Assembly: GCA_963754125.1 (NCBI GenBank)
Contig: CAVWEX010000014.1
Span: 310,001-374,000 of the forward strand
Direction: 5' to 3'
DNA length: 64,000 nucleotides
Source of the DNA: RPQJ01 sp963754125
Lineage (GTDB): Bacteria > Pseudomonadota > Gammaproteobacteria > Steroidobacterales > Steroidobacteraceae
The notes beneath the pieces are model-generated. The model worked only from the letters and a program-made list of their open reading frames with translations, was not told the origin of the DNA and searched no databases. Below, piece by piece: positions 8,798-17,399 of this stretch (the first letter of the stretch is position 1; each line of letters begins with the position of its first letter). A program made the position numbers and the translations under genes.

Positions 8798-11510
8798 TCA
8801 GGCGGGCGTCGCGCCGTCGCGCCGGTCGAGTGTCTCGATGAGCTTCTGCTGCAGGCGCCCGCGGGCGTCGTCGGTGAGCAGGCGGCCGCGATCGTCGGTG
8901 ACGTGGAACACGTCCTCGGCACGCTCGCCGATGGTCATGATGCGCGCCGTGACCACGTCCACGCGTTCCGCGAGCAGCACCTTGCCGACCTCCGACAGCA
9001 ACCCCGGGCGGTCCCCGGCGATCAGTTCGAGGATCGTGTCCTGCCGCACCGGGTCCTCGGTGAAGGTGATCTGCGTGGGCGTCGAGAACATGCGCACCTG
9101 GCGCGGCGCGCGGCGGGTGACGGCGGGCGCTGTCGCGTCCTCCGGCAGCTGCAGCACGCGCCACAGCTGCTGCTCGATCTCGTGCGCGCGGTGCCGGTCG
9201 GCGATCGGCGTGCCGGTGTCCTCGAGCACCAGGTAGGTGTCCAGGCTCAAGCCGCCGTCGAGCGCGGTGATCCGTGCGTCCACGATGTTGAGGCCCATCT
9301 GGTCGAGCAGTGCGGTCGTGCGCGCGAAATTGTGCTGGCGGTGCGGCATGTAGGTGAGCACCGAGTTGCCGCCGCGCTCGGTCGCCTCGCGCACCGCCAC
9401 CAGCGGCGAGGCGTCGCCGGCCTCGCGCTCGGCGAGCAGGCGGGTGTGCCAGGCGATCTCCTCGGGCGTATGGCGCAGGAAGTAACCGTCGTTCATGCGG
9501 GACCAGACAGCGGCCGTCTGGATCGGGTCCATGCCCGTGACGCGCCAGCAGCTCGCTCGCGGCCGCGCGGGTCTCGGCCACCAGTTCCTCCTGGTCCACG
9601 GGCGCCTCGAGCCCGCGCCGCAGCGCGCGCTTGACGCGCTCGTAGAAGTCGTGGAACAGCGAGGATTTCCACGAGTTCCACAGCTTCGGGTTGGTGCCGC
9701 GGACGTCCGCGACGGTCAGCAGGTACAGGTAGTCGAGGTGCGTCTGGTCGCCCACGGCGCGCGCGAAGTCCTGGATGACCTTCGGATCGGAGATGTCCTT
9801 CTTCTGCGCGGTGACCGAGAACAGCAGGTGGTTGCGCACCAGCCAGGCCACCAGGCGCGCGTCGTAGCGCGACAGGCCCTGCTCCAGGCAGAACGCCTCG
9901 GCATCGACCGCGCCGAGCTCGGAGTGGTCGCCGCCGCGACCCTTGGCGATGTCGTGGAACAGTGCCGCGAGCAGCACGATCTCGGGCCGCGGCAGCGAGC
10001 GCATCAGACGCGACAGGTCGGGGAACTCGTGCTCGAAGCGCGGCAGCACCAGGCGTCGCAGGTTGCGCACGACGAACAGCGTGTGCGCATCGACCGTGTA
10101 GGCGTGGAACAGGTCGTACTGCATGCGCCCGACGATGCGGCCGAAGGCCGGGATGTAGCGGCCAAGCACGCCGTAGAGGTTCATGCGCCGCAGTTCGTGC
10201 GTCACGCCCTGCGGCGCACGCATGAAGTCGAGGAACAGACGGTGGTGGCGCGGGTTCTGGCGGAACTCCTCGTCGATCAACCACAGGTGGCGCCCGAGTG
10301 CCCGGATCGTGGTGGCGCGCACCCCGCGCAGCTCGGCGTGGTCCTGCATGAGCCGGAACAGCTCGAGGATCGCGGAAGGGTGCCGTGCGAACACGTCGTC
10401 CGAGGTGATCTCGAGGTAGTCGTTGCGCACCTGGAAGCGCGGGTTGAGGGGAACGATCTCGGCCTCGCCGTCGCCGAGGATCGCCTCGCGGAACAACTGC
10501 AGCAGCATCTCGTTCAGCAGGCTCACGTCCATGACGGTGCGGTAGTAGCGCTGCATGAACTGCTCGACCGCGAGCGTGTAGGTCGCGTCCTCGTAGCCGA
10601 ACATCTTCGCGAGGCGGATCTGGTGGTCGAACAGCAGGCGGTCCTCGCGGCGGCCGGTGATCACGTGCAGGGCGAAGCGCGCCTTCCACAGGAAGGCCTG
10701 CGCCGAGCGCAGCTTGCGCAGCTCGCCGGCCGTCAGGAACCCGTGCTCGACGAGTTCGTCGAAGGTCTCGGCCCCGAAGTGACGCTTCGCCACCCAGCCG
10801 ACCGTCTGGATGTCGCGCAGGCCGCCGGGGCCTGTCTTGACGTTGGGCTCGAGGTTGTAGGCGGTGTCGTGGTGGCGGCGGTGCCGGGCCTGCTGCTCGG
10901 CCACCTTGGCCTCGAAGAACGCCTGCGACGACCAGACGCGATCCTGCCCGAGCGCGCGGCGCATCGCCTGCACGAGCAAGTCCGGGCCCGCGAGCAGCCG
11001 CGCCTCGATCAGCGTGGTGGCGACGCTCACGTCCGCCGCGCTCTCGCGCTGGCAGTCGTCGATGGTCCGGACGCTGTGACCGACCTCGAGGCCGATGTCC
11101 CAGAGGAAAGTCAGGAAGCGCCCGATGCCGTCGTGGTCGTCGGCGACCTCGGTCTTCGGCAGCAGTATCAGCACGTCGATGTCGGAGCAGGGATGCAGCT
11201 CGCCGCGGCCGTAGCCGCCCACGGCCACCAGCGCCACGTCGTTCCCGCGCGATCCGGCGTACAGCGACCACGCGCGGCGCAGGATGACGTCCACCATGCG
11301 CGCGCGGTCGCGGACCAGCGCTTCGACCGGCTCGTCGTCCTCGTAGCGCCGGCGCAGGCTCGCGTCCCCGGCGGCGAGCGCCTCGCGGAACGCGGCCACG
11401 GGATCGTCGCCGGCGTCGAGGCCGGCGGGCAGGGTCTCGAGGAACGGCCACGGCGGCAACGTCACCCGCCCGCGAGTGGGCTCGATCGCGTCTTCGGTGG
11501 AGGCGACCAT
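8798..11510 (-). CDS. glnD: Bifunctional uridylyltransferase/uridylyl-removing enzyme (PII), frame break near 9530
   Basis: Nitrogen sensor that uridylylates or de-uridylylates PII proteins in response to glutamine. About 903 residues. The nucleotidyltransferase motif GGYGRGELHPCSDID lies at residues 98-112, then DIQTVGW, the HD-domain motif FHDIAKGRGGDHS, and two C-terminal ACT domains (FARTTALLDQMGLNIVDARI and ILELIAGDRPGLLSEVGKV). The frame breaks just after SELLARHG; the next frame resumes MDPIQTAAVWSRMNDGYFLR, consistent with one surplus base at the GGGCATGG site (about 9528-9533). The product could not work as read, so I treat this as sequence error. The ATG at 11510 follows map by 11 bases. 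Confidence 0.93.
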
Positions 11511-11521
11511 GCCTGCGCGGG

Positions 11522-12343
11522 TCAACCGGGCGGGCGTTCGTTGGCGCCGAGCGTGAGCACCTCGACCCCGGTGTCCGTCACGAGCAGCGTGTGCTCCCAC
11601 TGCGCGGACAGCGAGTGGTCGCGCGTCACGACCGTCCAGCCGTCGGGCAGGAGCCGCACTTCGCGGCGCCCGGCGTTGACCATCGGCTCGATGGTGAAGG
11701 TCATCCCGGCCTTGAGCTCGAGGCCGGTGCCCGCGGTGCCGTAGTGCAGCACCTGTGGATCTTCGTGAAAGCCGCGGCCGATGCCGTGGCCGCAGTACTC
11801 GCGCACGACCGTGTAGTGGTTGTCCTCGACGAAGCGCTGGATCGCGGCACCGATGTCCCCGAGGCGCGTCCCGGGGCGAACGGCGCGAATGCCGAGCCAC
11901 AGGGCCTCGTAGGTGATGTCCACGAGGCGCTGCACGTGCGGCGGGATGCGGCCGACGGCGAACATGCGGCTCGAGTCGCCGTGGAAGCCGTCCTTGATCA
12001 CGGTCACGTCCACGTTGACGACGTCGCCCTGCTTCAGGCGCCGCTCGCCCGGGATGCCGTGGCAGACGACGTGGTTCACCGACGTGCAGATCGACTTCGG
12101 GAACCCCCGGTAGCCGAGCGGCGCCGGCACCGCCTGCTGCACGTTCACGATGTAGTCGTGGCAGATGCGGTCGAGTTCGTCCGTGGACACGCCCGGCTGC
12201 ACGTGCGCGCCGACCATGTCGAGGACCTCGGCGGCGAGGCGCCCGGCGAGCCGCATCGCGTCCTGCTCGACCGGGGACTTCAGGGTGACGTTGCCCGCGC
12301 TGTCGGAGCGCCAGGAGGTCGCAGCTGGCTGGGACTGATGCAT
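11522..12343 (-). CDS. map: Methionine aminopeptidase, type I
   Basis: Removes the initiator methionine from nascent proteins. 273 residues. The five metal ligands of the pita-bread fold are visible in order: Asp in NVDVTVIKDGFHGD (two ligands), His in CGHGIGRGFHEDP, Glu in TFTIEPMVNAG and Glu in SAQWEHTLLVT. The substrate-binding His is in SVNHVVCHGIPG. The N terminus is about 15 residues longer than E. coli Map; MHQSQPAATSW may be an extension or the true start may lie a little downstream. First gene of the minus-strand map-glnD-dapC-phytase-like operon and divergent from rpsB, the common gammaproteobacterial arrangement. Confidence 0.96.
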   Translation of the reverse strand: MHQSQPAATSWRSDSAGNVTLKSPVEQDAMRLAGRLAAEVLDMVGAHVQPGVSTDELDRICHDYIVNVQQAVPAPLGYRGFPKSICTSVNHVVCHGIPGERRLKQGDVVNVDVTVIKDGFHGDSSRMFAVGRIPPHVQRLVDITYEALWLGIRAVRPGTRLGDIGAAIQRFVEDNHYTVVREYCGHGIGRGFHEDPQVLHYGTAGTGLELKAGMTFTIEPMVNAGRREVRLLPDGWTVVTRDHSLSAQWEHTLLVTDTGVEVLTLGANERPPG

Positions 12344-12393
12344 TGGTATCCGCCGCCTCGCCGCCGCCGCGACGGCACGGCGGGCGCAAGTAT

Positions 12394-12421
12394 TTGAAGG
12401 AATGGAAAGTTATGGTATAAA
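12394..12421 (+). promoter_or_regulatory. Strong sigma-70 promoter for rpsB-tsf
   Basis: TTGAAG (12394-12399) and TATAAA (12416-12421) are separated by 16 bases and sit in a short AT-rich island between divergent map and rpsB. Matches are 4 of 6 and 5 of 6. Transcription would start around 12428, giving a leader of about 125 bases before the rpsB ATG. Confidence 0.7.
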
Positions 12422-12554
12422 GCGCGGCCCTTTTTCACAACCAAATCCGCACACGCACCGTCACATGTGGCTGGGTGCCGGCTCCGACCGAAAGGCGAAG
12501 CTGGTTGCCGCATGGGGTGCGTGGAGGCTAAACCCCACAAGGAGACTTTCAACC
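12422..12554 (+). promoter_or_regulatory. rpsB 5' leader, likely S2 autoregulatory element
   Basis: The leader contains a 6-bp hairpin, TGGGGT (12513-12518) with ACCCCA (12532-12537), ending three bases before the AGGAG ribosome site (12540-12544). In E. coli and relatives, S2 represses its own mRNA by binding a structured rpsB leader; the position here fits such a control element. I cannot confirm the conserved leader fold by eye, so the regulatory role is inference. Confidence 0.45.
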
Positions 12555-13550
12555 ATGGCCAGCGTGTCCATGCGACAGATGCTGGAAGCGGGTGTCCATT
12601 TCGGACACCAGACCCGCTTCTGGAACCCGAAGATGGCCCCCTTCATCTTCGGCGAGCGTAACCGGATCCACATCATCAATCTCGAGAAGACGCTGCCCCT
12701 CTACGTCGAGGCGGCGGACTTCGTGAAGCATCTCGTGGCCGACGGCGGCCGCATCCTGTTCGTCGGCACCAAGCGCTCCGCGCGCGAGGCGATCGCCCGC
12801 GAGGCGGCGCGCTGCAACATGCCGTGGGTCACGCATCGCTGGCTCGGCGGCATGCTCACCAACTTCAAGACCATCCGCCAGTCCATCAAGCGCCTCGCCG
12901 AGATCGACGAGATGGCCGCCAACGGCCTGCTCGACCAGCGTAGCAAGCGTGAGGCGCAGATGGTGCGCCGCGAGCGCGAAAAGCTCGAGCGCAGCCTGGG
13001 CGGCATCCGCGAGATGGAAGGCCTGCCCGACGCGCTGTTCGTCGTGGACGTCGGCCACGAAAAGATCGCGATCCACGAGGCGCAGAAGCTCGGCATCCCC
13101 GTGATCGCCATCGTGGATACCAACTGCTCGCCCGACGGGATCAGCTACGTGATTCCGGGCAACGACGACGCCATGCGAGCCATCGAGCTCTACGCCGGCG
13201 GCGTCGCCGACGCCGTCATCGAGGGTCGCTCGACGATCCCCGAGGTGCCGGTCGGCGAGGACGAATTCGTCGAGCTCGACGAGGAAGGCCGTCCCCGCCC
13301 CAAGACCGGACCGAAGCGGCGCGTTGCGCCGGCGAAGAAGAAGACCCCGGTGCGGCGCAGGCCGACGCTGGAGGCCGAGCCGGCCGTGGACGCAGCGGCC
13401 GAGCTGGCCGAGGCCGACCCGGAGGAGAGCCCCGAGGCGTTCATGGCCCGTCGCGAAGCCGCCCGCCGCAAGGCGCCGGAAGCCGCGGCAACGGTCGCTC
13501 CGGCGGCCGCGCCTGAAGCTGCGGTGGCCGCCGCGCCCGAGGGAGAGTGA
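12555..13550 (+). CDS. rpsB: 30S ribosomal protein S2 with long C-terminal extension
   Basis: 331 residues against about 241 in E. coli. The core is ordinary S2: MRQMLEAGVHFGHQTRFWNP, the NKLE/HIINLEKT region, THRWLGGMLTNFKT, and VDTNCSPDGISYVIPGNDDA. After EGRSTIPEVPVGEDEFVELDE, where most S2 proteins end, come about 85 more residues: a basic part (GPKRRVAPAKKKTPVRRRP) and then an Ala/Glu-rich, probably disordered tail. The ATG at 12555 has AGGAG 10 bases upstream. tsf follows 2 bases later, the universal rpsB-tsf pair. Codon use in the tail is like the core, so it is not an obvious insertion. Confidence 0.97.
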   Translation: MASVSMRQMLEAGVHFGHQTRFWNPKMAPFIFGERNRIHIINLEKTLPLYVEAADFVKHLVADGGRILFVGTKRSAREAIAREAARCNMPWVTHRWLGGMLTNFKTIRQSIKRLAEIDEMAANGLLDQRSKREAQMVRREREKLERSLGGIREMEGLPDALFVVDVGHEKIAIHEAQKLGIPVIAIVDTNCSPDGISYVIPGNDDAMRAIELYAGGVADAVIEGRSTIPEVPVGEDEFVELDEEGRPRPKTGPKRRVAPAKKKTPVRRRPTLEAEPAVDAAAELAEADPEESPEAFMARREAARRKAPEAAATVAPAAAPEAAVAAAPEGE

Positions 13551-13552
13551 CC

Positions 13553-14440
13553 ATGGCCGTCACCGCAGAGGCAGTGAAGGCGCTTCGTGAGCGCACCGGC
13601 GCCGGCATGATGGAGTGCAAGAAGGCGCTCGTCGAGGCGAACGGCGACCTCGAGGCCGCCGCCGAGGCGATGCGCAAGTCCGGACTCGCGAAGGCCGACA
13701 AGAAGGCCGGCCGCATCGCCGCCGAGGGCGTGGTCGCCATCGAGCGCTCCGCGGACGGCAAGGCCGTCGCGGTCGTCGAAGTGAACTCCGAGACGGACTT
13801 CGTCGCCCGTGAGAAGGACTTCCTGGCGTTCGCCACCGACGTGGCGCGGCTCGCGCTCACGGCGCGCCCGGCGGACCTCGAGGGCCTGCTGGCCGCCCGG
13901 CTGCCCACGGGCCAGACCGTCGAGGAGGCGCGTCGCGCGCTCATCGCCCGCATCGGCGAGAACATCGGCGTGCGCCGCTTCGAGGTCGTCACCTCGGTGG
14001 CGCCGCTTGCGACCTACCTGCACGGCAGCCGCATCGGTACCGTCGTCGCCCTCGAGGGCGGGGACGAGACGCTCGGCCGCGACCTCGCCATGCACGTGGC
14101 CGCGATCAACCCGCAGTACCTGTCCGTGGACGAGGTGCCGGCCGAGTTTCTCGCCAAGGAGCGGGAAATCGAGATGGCCAAGGCGGAAGCCGAGGCCCAG
14201 GGCAAGAAGCCGCGCGAGATCATCGCGAAGATGGTCGAGGGCCGGCTGCGCAAGTCGCTCGCCGAGCTGACGCTGCTCGGCCAGCCGTTCGTGCGCGACC
14301 CGGAGGTCACGGTCGAGAAGCTGCTGCAGAAGTCGAACGCCAGGGTGCTGCGCTACGTGCGATACGAAGTGGGCGCCGGGATCGAGAAGAAGCAGGAGAA
14401 TTTCGCCGAGGAAGTGATGGCGACGGTGCGGGGCGCCTGA
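13553..14440 (+). CDS. tsf: Translation elongation factor Ts
   Basis: Guanine-nucleotide exchange factor for EF-Tu. 295 residues, slightly longer than the 283 of E. coli. The N-terminal UBA-like domain reads VKALRERTGAGMMECKKAL, and the nucleotide-exchange motif SETDFVAREKDF is intact, followed by the two core subdomains and a C-terminal coiled helix. I chose the ATG at 13553 with GGGAG (13541-13545) upstream; a GTG two codons earlier overlaps the rpsB stop. Co-transcribed with rpsB. Confidence 0.97.
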   Translation: MAVTAEAVKALRERTGAGMMECKKALVEANGDLEAAAEAMRKSGLAKADKKAGRIAAEGVVAIERSADGKAVAVVEVNSETDFVAREKDFLAFATDVARLALTARPADLEGLLAARLPTGQTVEEARRALIARIGENIGVRRFEVVTSVAPLATYLHGSRIGTVVALEGGDETLGRDLAMHVAAINPQYLSVDEVPAEFLAKEREIEMAKAEAEAQGKKPREIIAKMVEGRLRKSLAELTLLGQPFVRDPEVTVEKLLQKSNARVLRYVRYEVGAGIEKKQENFAEEVMATVRGA

Positions 14441-14470
14441 GATCCGGACCGCCGGCTCGATACCCCCTCG

Positions 14471-14490
14471 AACCCCGCGCGAGCGGGGTT
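14471..14490 (+). terminator. Hairpin downstream of tsf
   Basis: AACCCCGC (14471-14478), loop GCGA, GCGGGGTT (14483-14490): a perfect 8-bp stem 30 bases after the tsf stop. It is followed by CCTTAT rather than a long T-run, so termination may be partial, which would let some rpsB-tsf transcript continue into pyrH. Confidence 0.55.
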
Positions 14491-14493
14491 CCT

Positions 14494-14499
14494 TATAAT
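14494..14499 (+). promoter_or_regulatory. Consensus -10 box before pyrH
   Basis: A perfect TATAAT directly after the tsf hairpin and 26 bases before the pyrH ATG. No good -35 exists at 16-18 bases spacing because that interval is the GC-rich hairpin. The combination of terminator then promoter suggests pyrH-frr and downstream genes have their own start. Confidence 0.5.
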
Positions 14500-14525
14500 G
14501 GCCCCCGTCAGGAGAAGACCCACCG

Positions 14526-15257
14526 ATGGCTCCACCCGCAGACGGTAAACCGGCCCGGCGACGCGTCCTCGTCAAGCTTTCCGGCGAGGCCCTGATGGGC
14601 GACTCCGATTACGGCATCGATCCGGCCTTCCTCAAGCGCCTCGCCGGCGAGATCGGGGCCATGCGCGAGCACGATGTCGAAGTCGCGGTGGTTGTCGGCG
14701 GCGGCAACCTGTTCCGCGGCGCCGGCCTCGCGCGCGCCGGCATGGACCGCGTCACCGGGGACCAGATGGGCATGCTGGCCACCGTCATGAACTCGCTCGC
14801 GCTGCAGGACGCGCTCGAGTCGATCGGCGTGTTCGTGCGGGTGATGTCCGCGATCCGCATCAACGAGGTCTGCGAGGACTACATTCGCCGGCGCGCCGTG
14901 CGCCACCTCGAGAAGGGGCGGGTGACCATCTTCGCGGCCGGAACGGGCAGCCCGTTCTTCACCACCGACTCGGCGGCCAGCCTGCGCGCGATCGAGATCG
15001 ACGCCGACCTGCTGGTGAAGGCCACGAAGGTGGACGGGGTGTACGACTCGGATCCGATGCTGAACCCTGCGGCGCGCCGCTACGAGCGCCTCACGTACGA
15101 CGAGGTGCTCGACCGGCGGCTGAACGTCATGGACGCGACGGCCATCGTGCTGTGCCGCGACCACGACCTGCCGCTCAGGGTGATCGACCTCAACGAGCCG
15201 GGCGCGCTGGTCCGTGCAGCGATCGGCGAGGATGTCGGCACACTGGTGACGAACTGA
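14526..15257 (+). CDS. pyrH: UMP kinase
   Basis: Phosphorylates UMP to UDP; the bacterial enzyme belongs to the amino-acid kinase family and is hexameric. 243 residues. VLVKLSGEALMG at the N terminus, VVGGGNLFRGA, the UMP-site region VTGDQMGMLATVMNSLAL and TDSAASLRAIEIDADLLVKATKVDGVYDSDP are all present. The ATG has a GGAG site about 10 bases upstream. Between tsf and frr, the standard bacterial order. Confidence 0.97.
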   Translation: MAPPADGKPARRRVLVKLSGEALMGDSDYGIDPAFLKRLAGEIGAMREHDVEVAVVVGGGNLFRGAGLARAGMDRVTGDQMGMLATVMNSLALQDALESIGVFVRVMSAIRINEVCEDYIRRRAVRHLEKGRVTIFAAGTGSPFFTTDSAASLRAIEIDADLLVKATKVDGVYDSDPMLNPAARRYERLTYDEVLDRRLNVMDATAIVLCRDHDLPLRVIDLNEPGALVRAAIGEDVGTLVTN

Positions 15258-15288
15258 CGCGGCGCCGAGGCGCCCACGGAGACTGCCC

Positions 15289-15846
15289 ATGATCGAGGAC
15301 GTCAAGAAGGACGCGGCCGAGCGCATGGCGAAATGCGTCGCCGCGCTGCGCAACGAGCTCAAGAAGCTCCGGACCGGGCGCGCGAGCACCTCGCTGCTCG
15401 AGCACGTCCGGGTGGACTACTACGGCAGCGAGGTGCCGCTGCAGCAGGTCGCGAACGTCGCGGTCGAGGACTCGCGCACCCTGACGGTGGTGCCTTGGGA
15501 GAAGCAGCTGGTCCCGGTCATCGAAAAGGCGATCATGAAGTCCGACCTCGGGCTGATGCCGGCCACCGCGGGCAGCGTGATCCGCGTGCCGCTGCCGGCG
15601 CTCACCGAGGAGCGGCGCCGCGACCTTGGCAAGGTCGTGCGCCACGAGGGCGAGAATGCCCGCGTCGCGATCCGCAACGTGCGGCGCGACGTGATGCAGG
15701 AACTCAAGGAGATGCTCAAGGAGAAGCTCGTCTCCGAGGACGACGAGCACCGCGCCCACGACGAGGTCCAGAAGCTCACCGACAGGTACGTGGCCGAGGT
15801 GGACAGCGTGGTCGCCGAGAAAGAAAAGGAACTGATGCAGGTCTGA
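15289..15846 (+). CDS. frr: Ribosome recycling factor
   Basis: Splits post-termination ribosomes together with EF-G. 185 residues, the exact family length. Typical segments: KLRTGRASTSLLEHVRVDYYG, VPLQQVANVAVEDSRTL and LTEERRRDLGKVVRHEGENARVAIRNVRRD. It lies 31 bases after pyrH with a GGAG site and is followed 4 bases later by uppS. Confidence 0.97.
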   Translation: MIEDVKKDAAERMAKCVAALRNELKKLRTGRASTSLLEHVRVDYYGSEVPLQQVANVAVEDSRTLTVVPWEKQLVPVIEKAIMKSDLGLMPATAGSVIRVPLPALTEERRRDLGKVVRHEGENARVAIRNVRRDVMQELKEMLKEKLVSEDDEHRAHDEVQKLTDRYVAEVDSVVAEKEKELMQV

Positions 15847-15850
15847 AGCC

Positions 15851-16594
15851 GTGGCGCCCCCGCAAACGCGCCGGCCCGGCACGCCCAGCCACGTCGCCGT
15901 CATCATGGACGGCAACGGCCGCTGGGCGTCGCGCCGTGCGCTGCCACGGCACGTCGGCCACCGCGCCGGCGTCCGGGCCGTGCGGGCCATCGTCGAGGGC
16001 TGCGCGAAGCGCGGTGTCGAGGCGCTCACGCTGTTCGCCTTCTCGAGCGAGAACTGGGGCCGCCCGAACGAGGAGGTGGCCCGCCTCATGGAGTTGTTCA
16101 TCGAGGCGATGGATCGCGAACTCGACGACCTCGACCGCAACGGCATCCGCCTGCGCTTCATCGGCGATCGCGGGACCCTTAAGGCACACCTGGTCGAACG
16201 GATCGCAGCCGCCGAGGCGCGCACCGCGCCGAACGCGAACATGACCCTGTACGTTGCGCTCTCGTATGGCGGGCGCTGGGACATCGCCCGGGCGGCCCGG
16301 CAGGCGGCCGAGCGGGTGGCCGCGGGCGAACTGCGGCCGGAGGAAGTCGACGAGGCGATCATCGCTCGCGGACTCGAGCTCGCCGACGCGCCGGAGCCCG
16401 ACCTCTTCATCCGCACCGGCGGCGAGCAGCGACTGAGCAACTTCCTGCTCTGGCACCTTGCCTACACCGAGCTCTATTTCTGCGACACGCTGTGGCCGGA
16501 CTTCGGCGACGGCGACCTCGAGAAGGCATTCCGGTTCTTCGGGAGCCGCCAGCGGCGCTTCGGACTGACGACGGACCAGGTGGCGGGTGCCTAG
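15851..16594 (+). CDS. uppS: Undecaprenyl diphosphate synthase (cis-prenyltransferase)
   Basis: Condenses isopentenyl units onto farnesyl diphosphate to make the C55 carrier of peptidoglycan and O-antigen synthesis. 247 residues, GTG start. HVAVIMDGNGRWA contains the catalytic Asp; further signatures are GHRAGVRAVRAIV, LTLFAFSSENWGRP and DLFIRTGGEQRLSNFLLWHLAYTE-type end. Its stop overlaps the cdsA start by 8 bases, so the two are translationally coupled. Confidence 0.96.
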   Translation: MAPPQTRRPGTPSHVAVIMDGNGRWASRRALPRHVGHRAGVRAVRAIVEGCAKRGVEALTLFAFSSENWGRPNEEVARLMELFIEAMDRELDDLDRNGIRLRFIGDRGTLKAHLVERIAAAEARTAPNANMTLYVALSYGGRWDIARAARQAAERVAAGELRPEEVDEAIIARGLELADAPEPDLFIRTGGEQRLSNFLLWHLAYTELYFCDTLWPDFGDGDLEKAFRFFGSRQRRFGLTTDQVAGA

Positions 16595-17399
16595 CGGCCT
16601 GCGCGAGCGCGTGCTGACCGCCCTGCTGCTCGCGGCGGCGGTCATCGTCATCCTGTTCTGGCTGCCCCCCGGCGTCGCCGTGCTGGCCGTGATGTTCGTG
16701 GTCGCGGTCGGAGCCTGGGAGTGGGCCGGACTCGCGGACTTGAAGACTCCGCTTGCGCGGGCGGGCTACACCGGGGCAGTCGGGCTCGCGACGGCGCTCG
16801 CCTGGGGGCAGACTGCGGACGTCGCGCCGCGCATCGCGTTCCTGTGGATGGCCGCCGCGTGGTGGCTGCTGGCCCTGGTGTGGGTCGCGACGGCCCCCGG
16901 ACGTGGCGGTCCGCGGACCGCGGCCGTGGCCGGTTTCCTCGTTCTGGTACCGGCGGCCGTCGCGCTCGGCCGCCTGGTGACGCTGGAACCGAACGGCCAG
17001 ACGCTGCTGCTGTTCCTGCTGGTGCTGATCGCGGCCGCCGACGTCGGGGCGTACTTCGGCGGTCGTCGCTTCGGTCGTCGCAAGCTCGCGCCGCGCGTGA
17101 GCCCCGGCAAGACCTGGGAAGGCCTGGTGGCCGGCTTTGCGGGCGCCGGCCTGGCGGCGGTGGCGGGGGCCCGGCTGCTCGGTTATCCGGTGCTGCCCTG
17201 GCTGGCCGTCTGCCTGCTGGTCGCGCTGGTCTCGGTGGTCGGAGACCTCGTGGAGAGCATGTTCAAACGCCGCGCCGGAGTGAAGGACAGCAGTTCGCTG
17301 CTGCCGGGGCACGGCGGCGTGCTCGACCGGCTCGACAGCGTGAGCGCCGCGGGGCCGGTGTTCCTGCTCGGGCTGTACCTGCTCGGAGTGGCCGGGTGA
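16587..17399 (+). CDS. cdsA: Phosphatidate cytidylyltransferase
   Basis: Integral membrane enzyme that makes CDP-diacylglycerol, the precursor of all phospholipids here. 270 residues with about seven or eight hydrophobic segments. The family signature is complete near the C terminus: ESMFKRRAGVKDSSSLLPGHG followed by GVLDRLDS. The start is GTG inside the uppS 3' end. The last base of its stop is the first base of the dxr ATG (TGATG). Confidence 0.95.
   Translation: MPSGLRERVLTALLLAAAVIVILFWLPPGVAVLAVMFVVAVGAWEWAGLADLKTPLARAGYTGAVGLATALAWGQTADVAPRIAFLWMAAAWWLLALVWVATAPGRGGPRTAAVAGFLVLVPAAVALGRLVTLEPNGQTLLLFLLVLIAAADVGAYFGGRRFGRRKLAPRVSPGKTWEGLVAGFAGAGLAAVAGARLLGYPVLPWLAVCLLVALVSVVGDLVESMFKRRAGVKDSSSLLPGHGGVLDRLDSVSAAGPVFLLGLYLLGVAG

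Noticed and set aside
8784..12389. Single fused map-glnD-aminotransferase reading frame
   Set aside because: The frame is a patchwork: map is in another frame, and the region past 9530 leaves the glnD family sequence because of the frame break.
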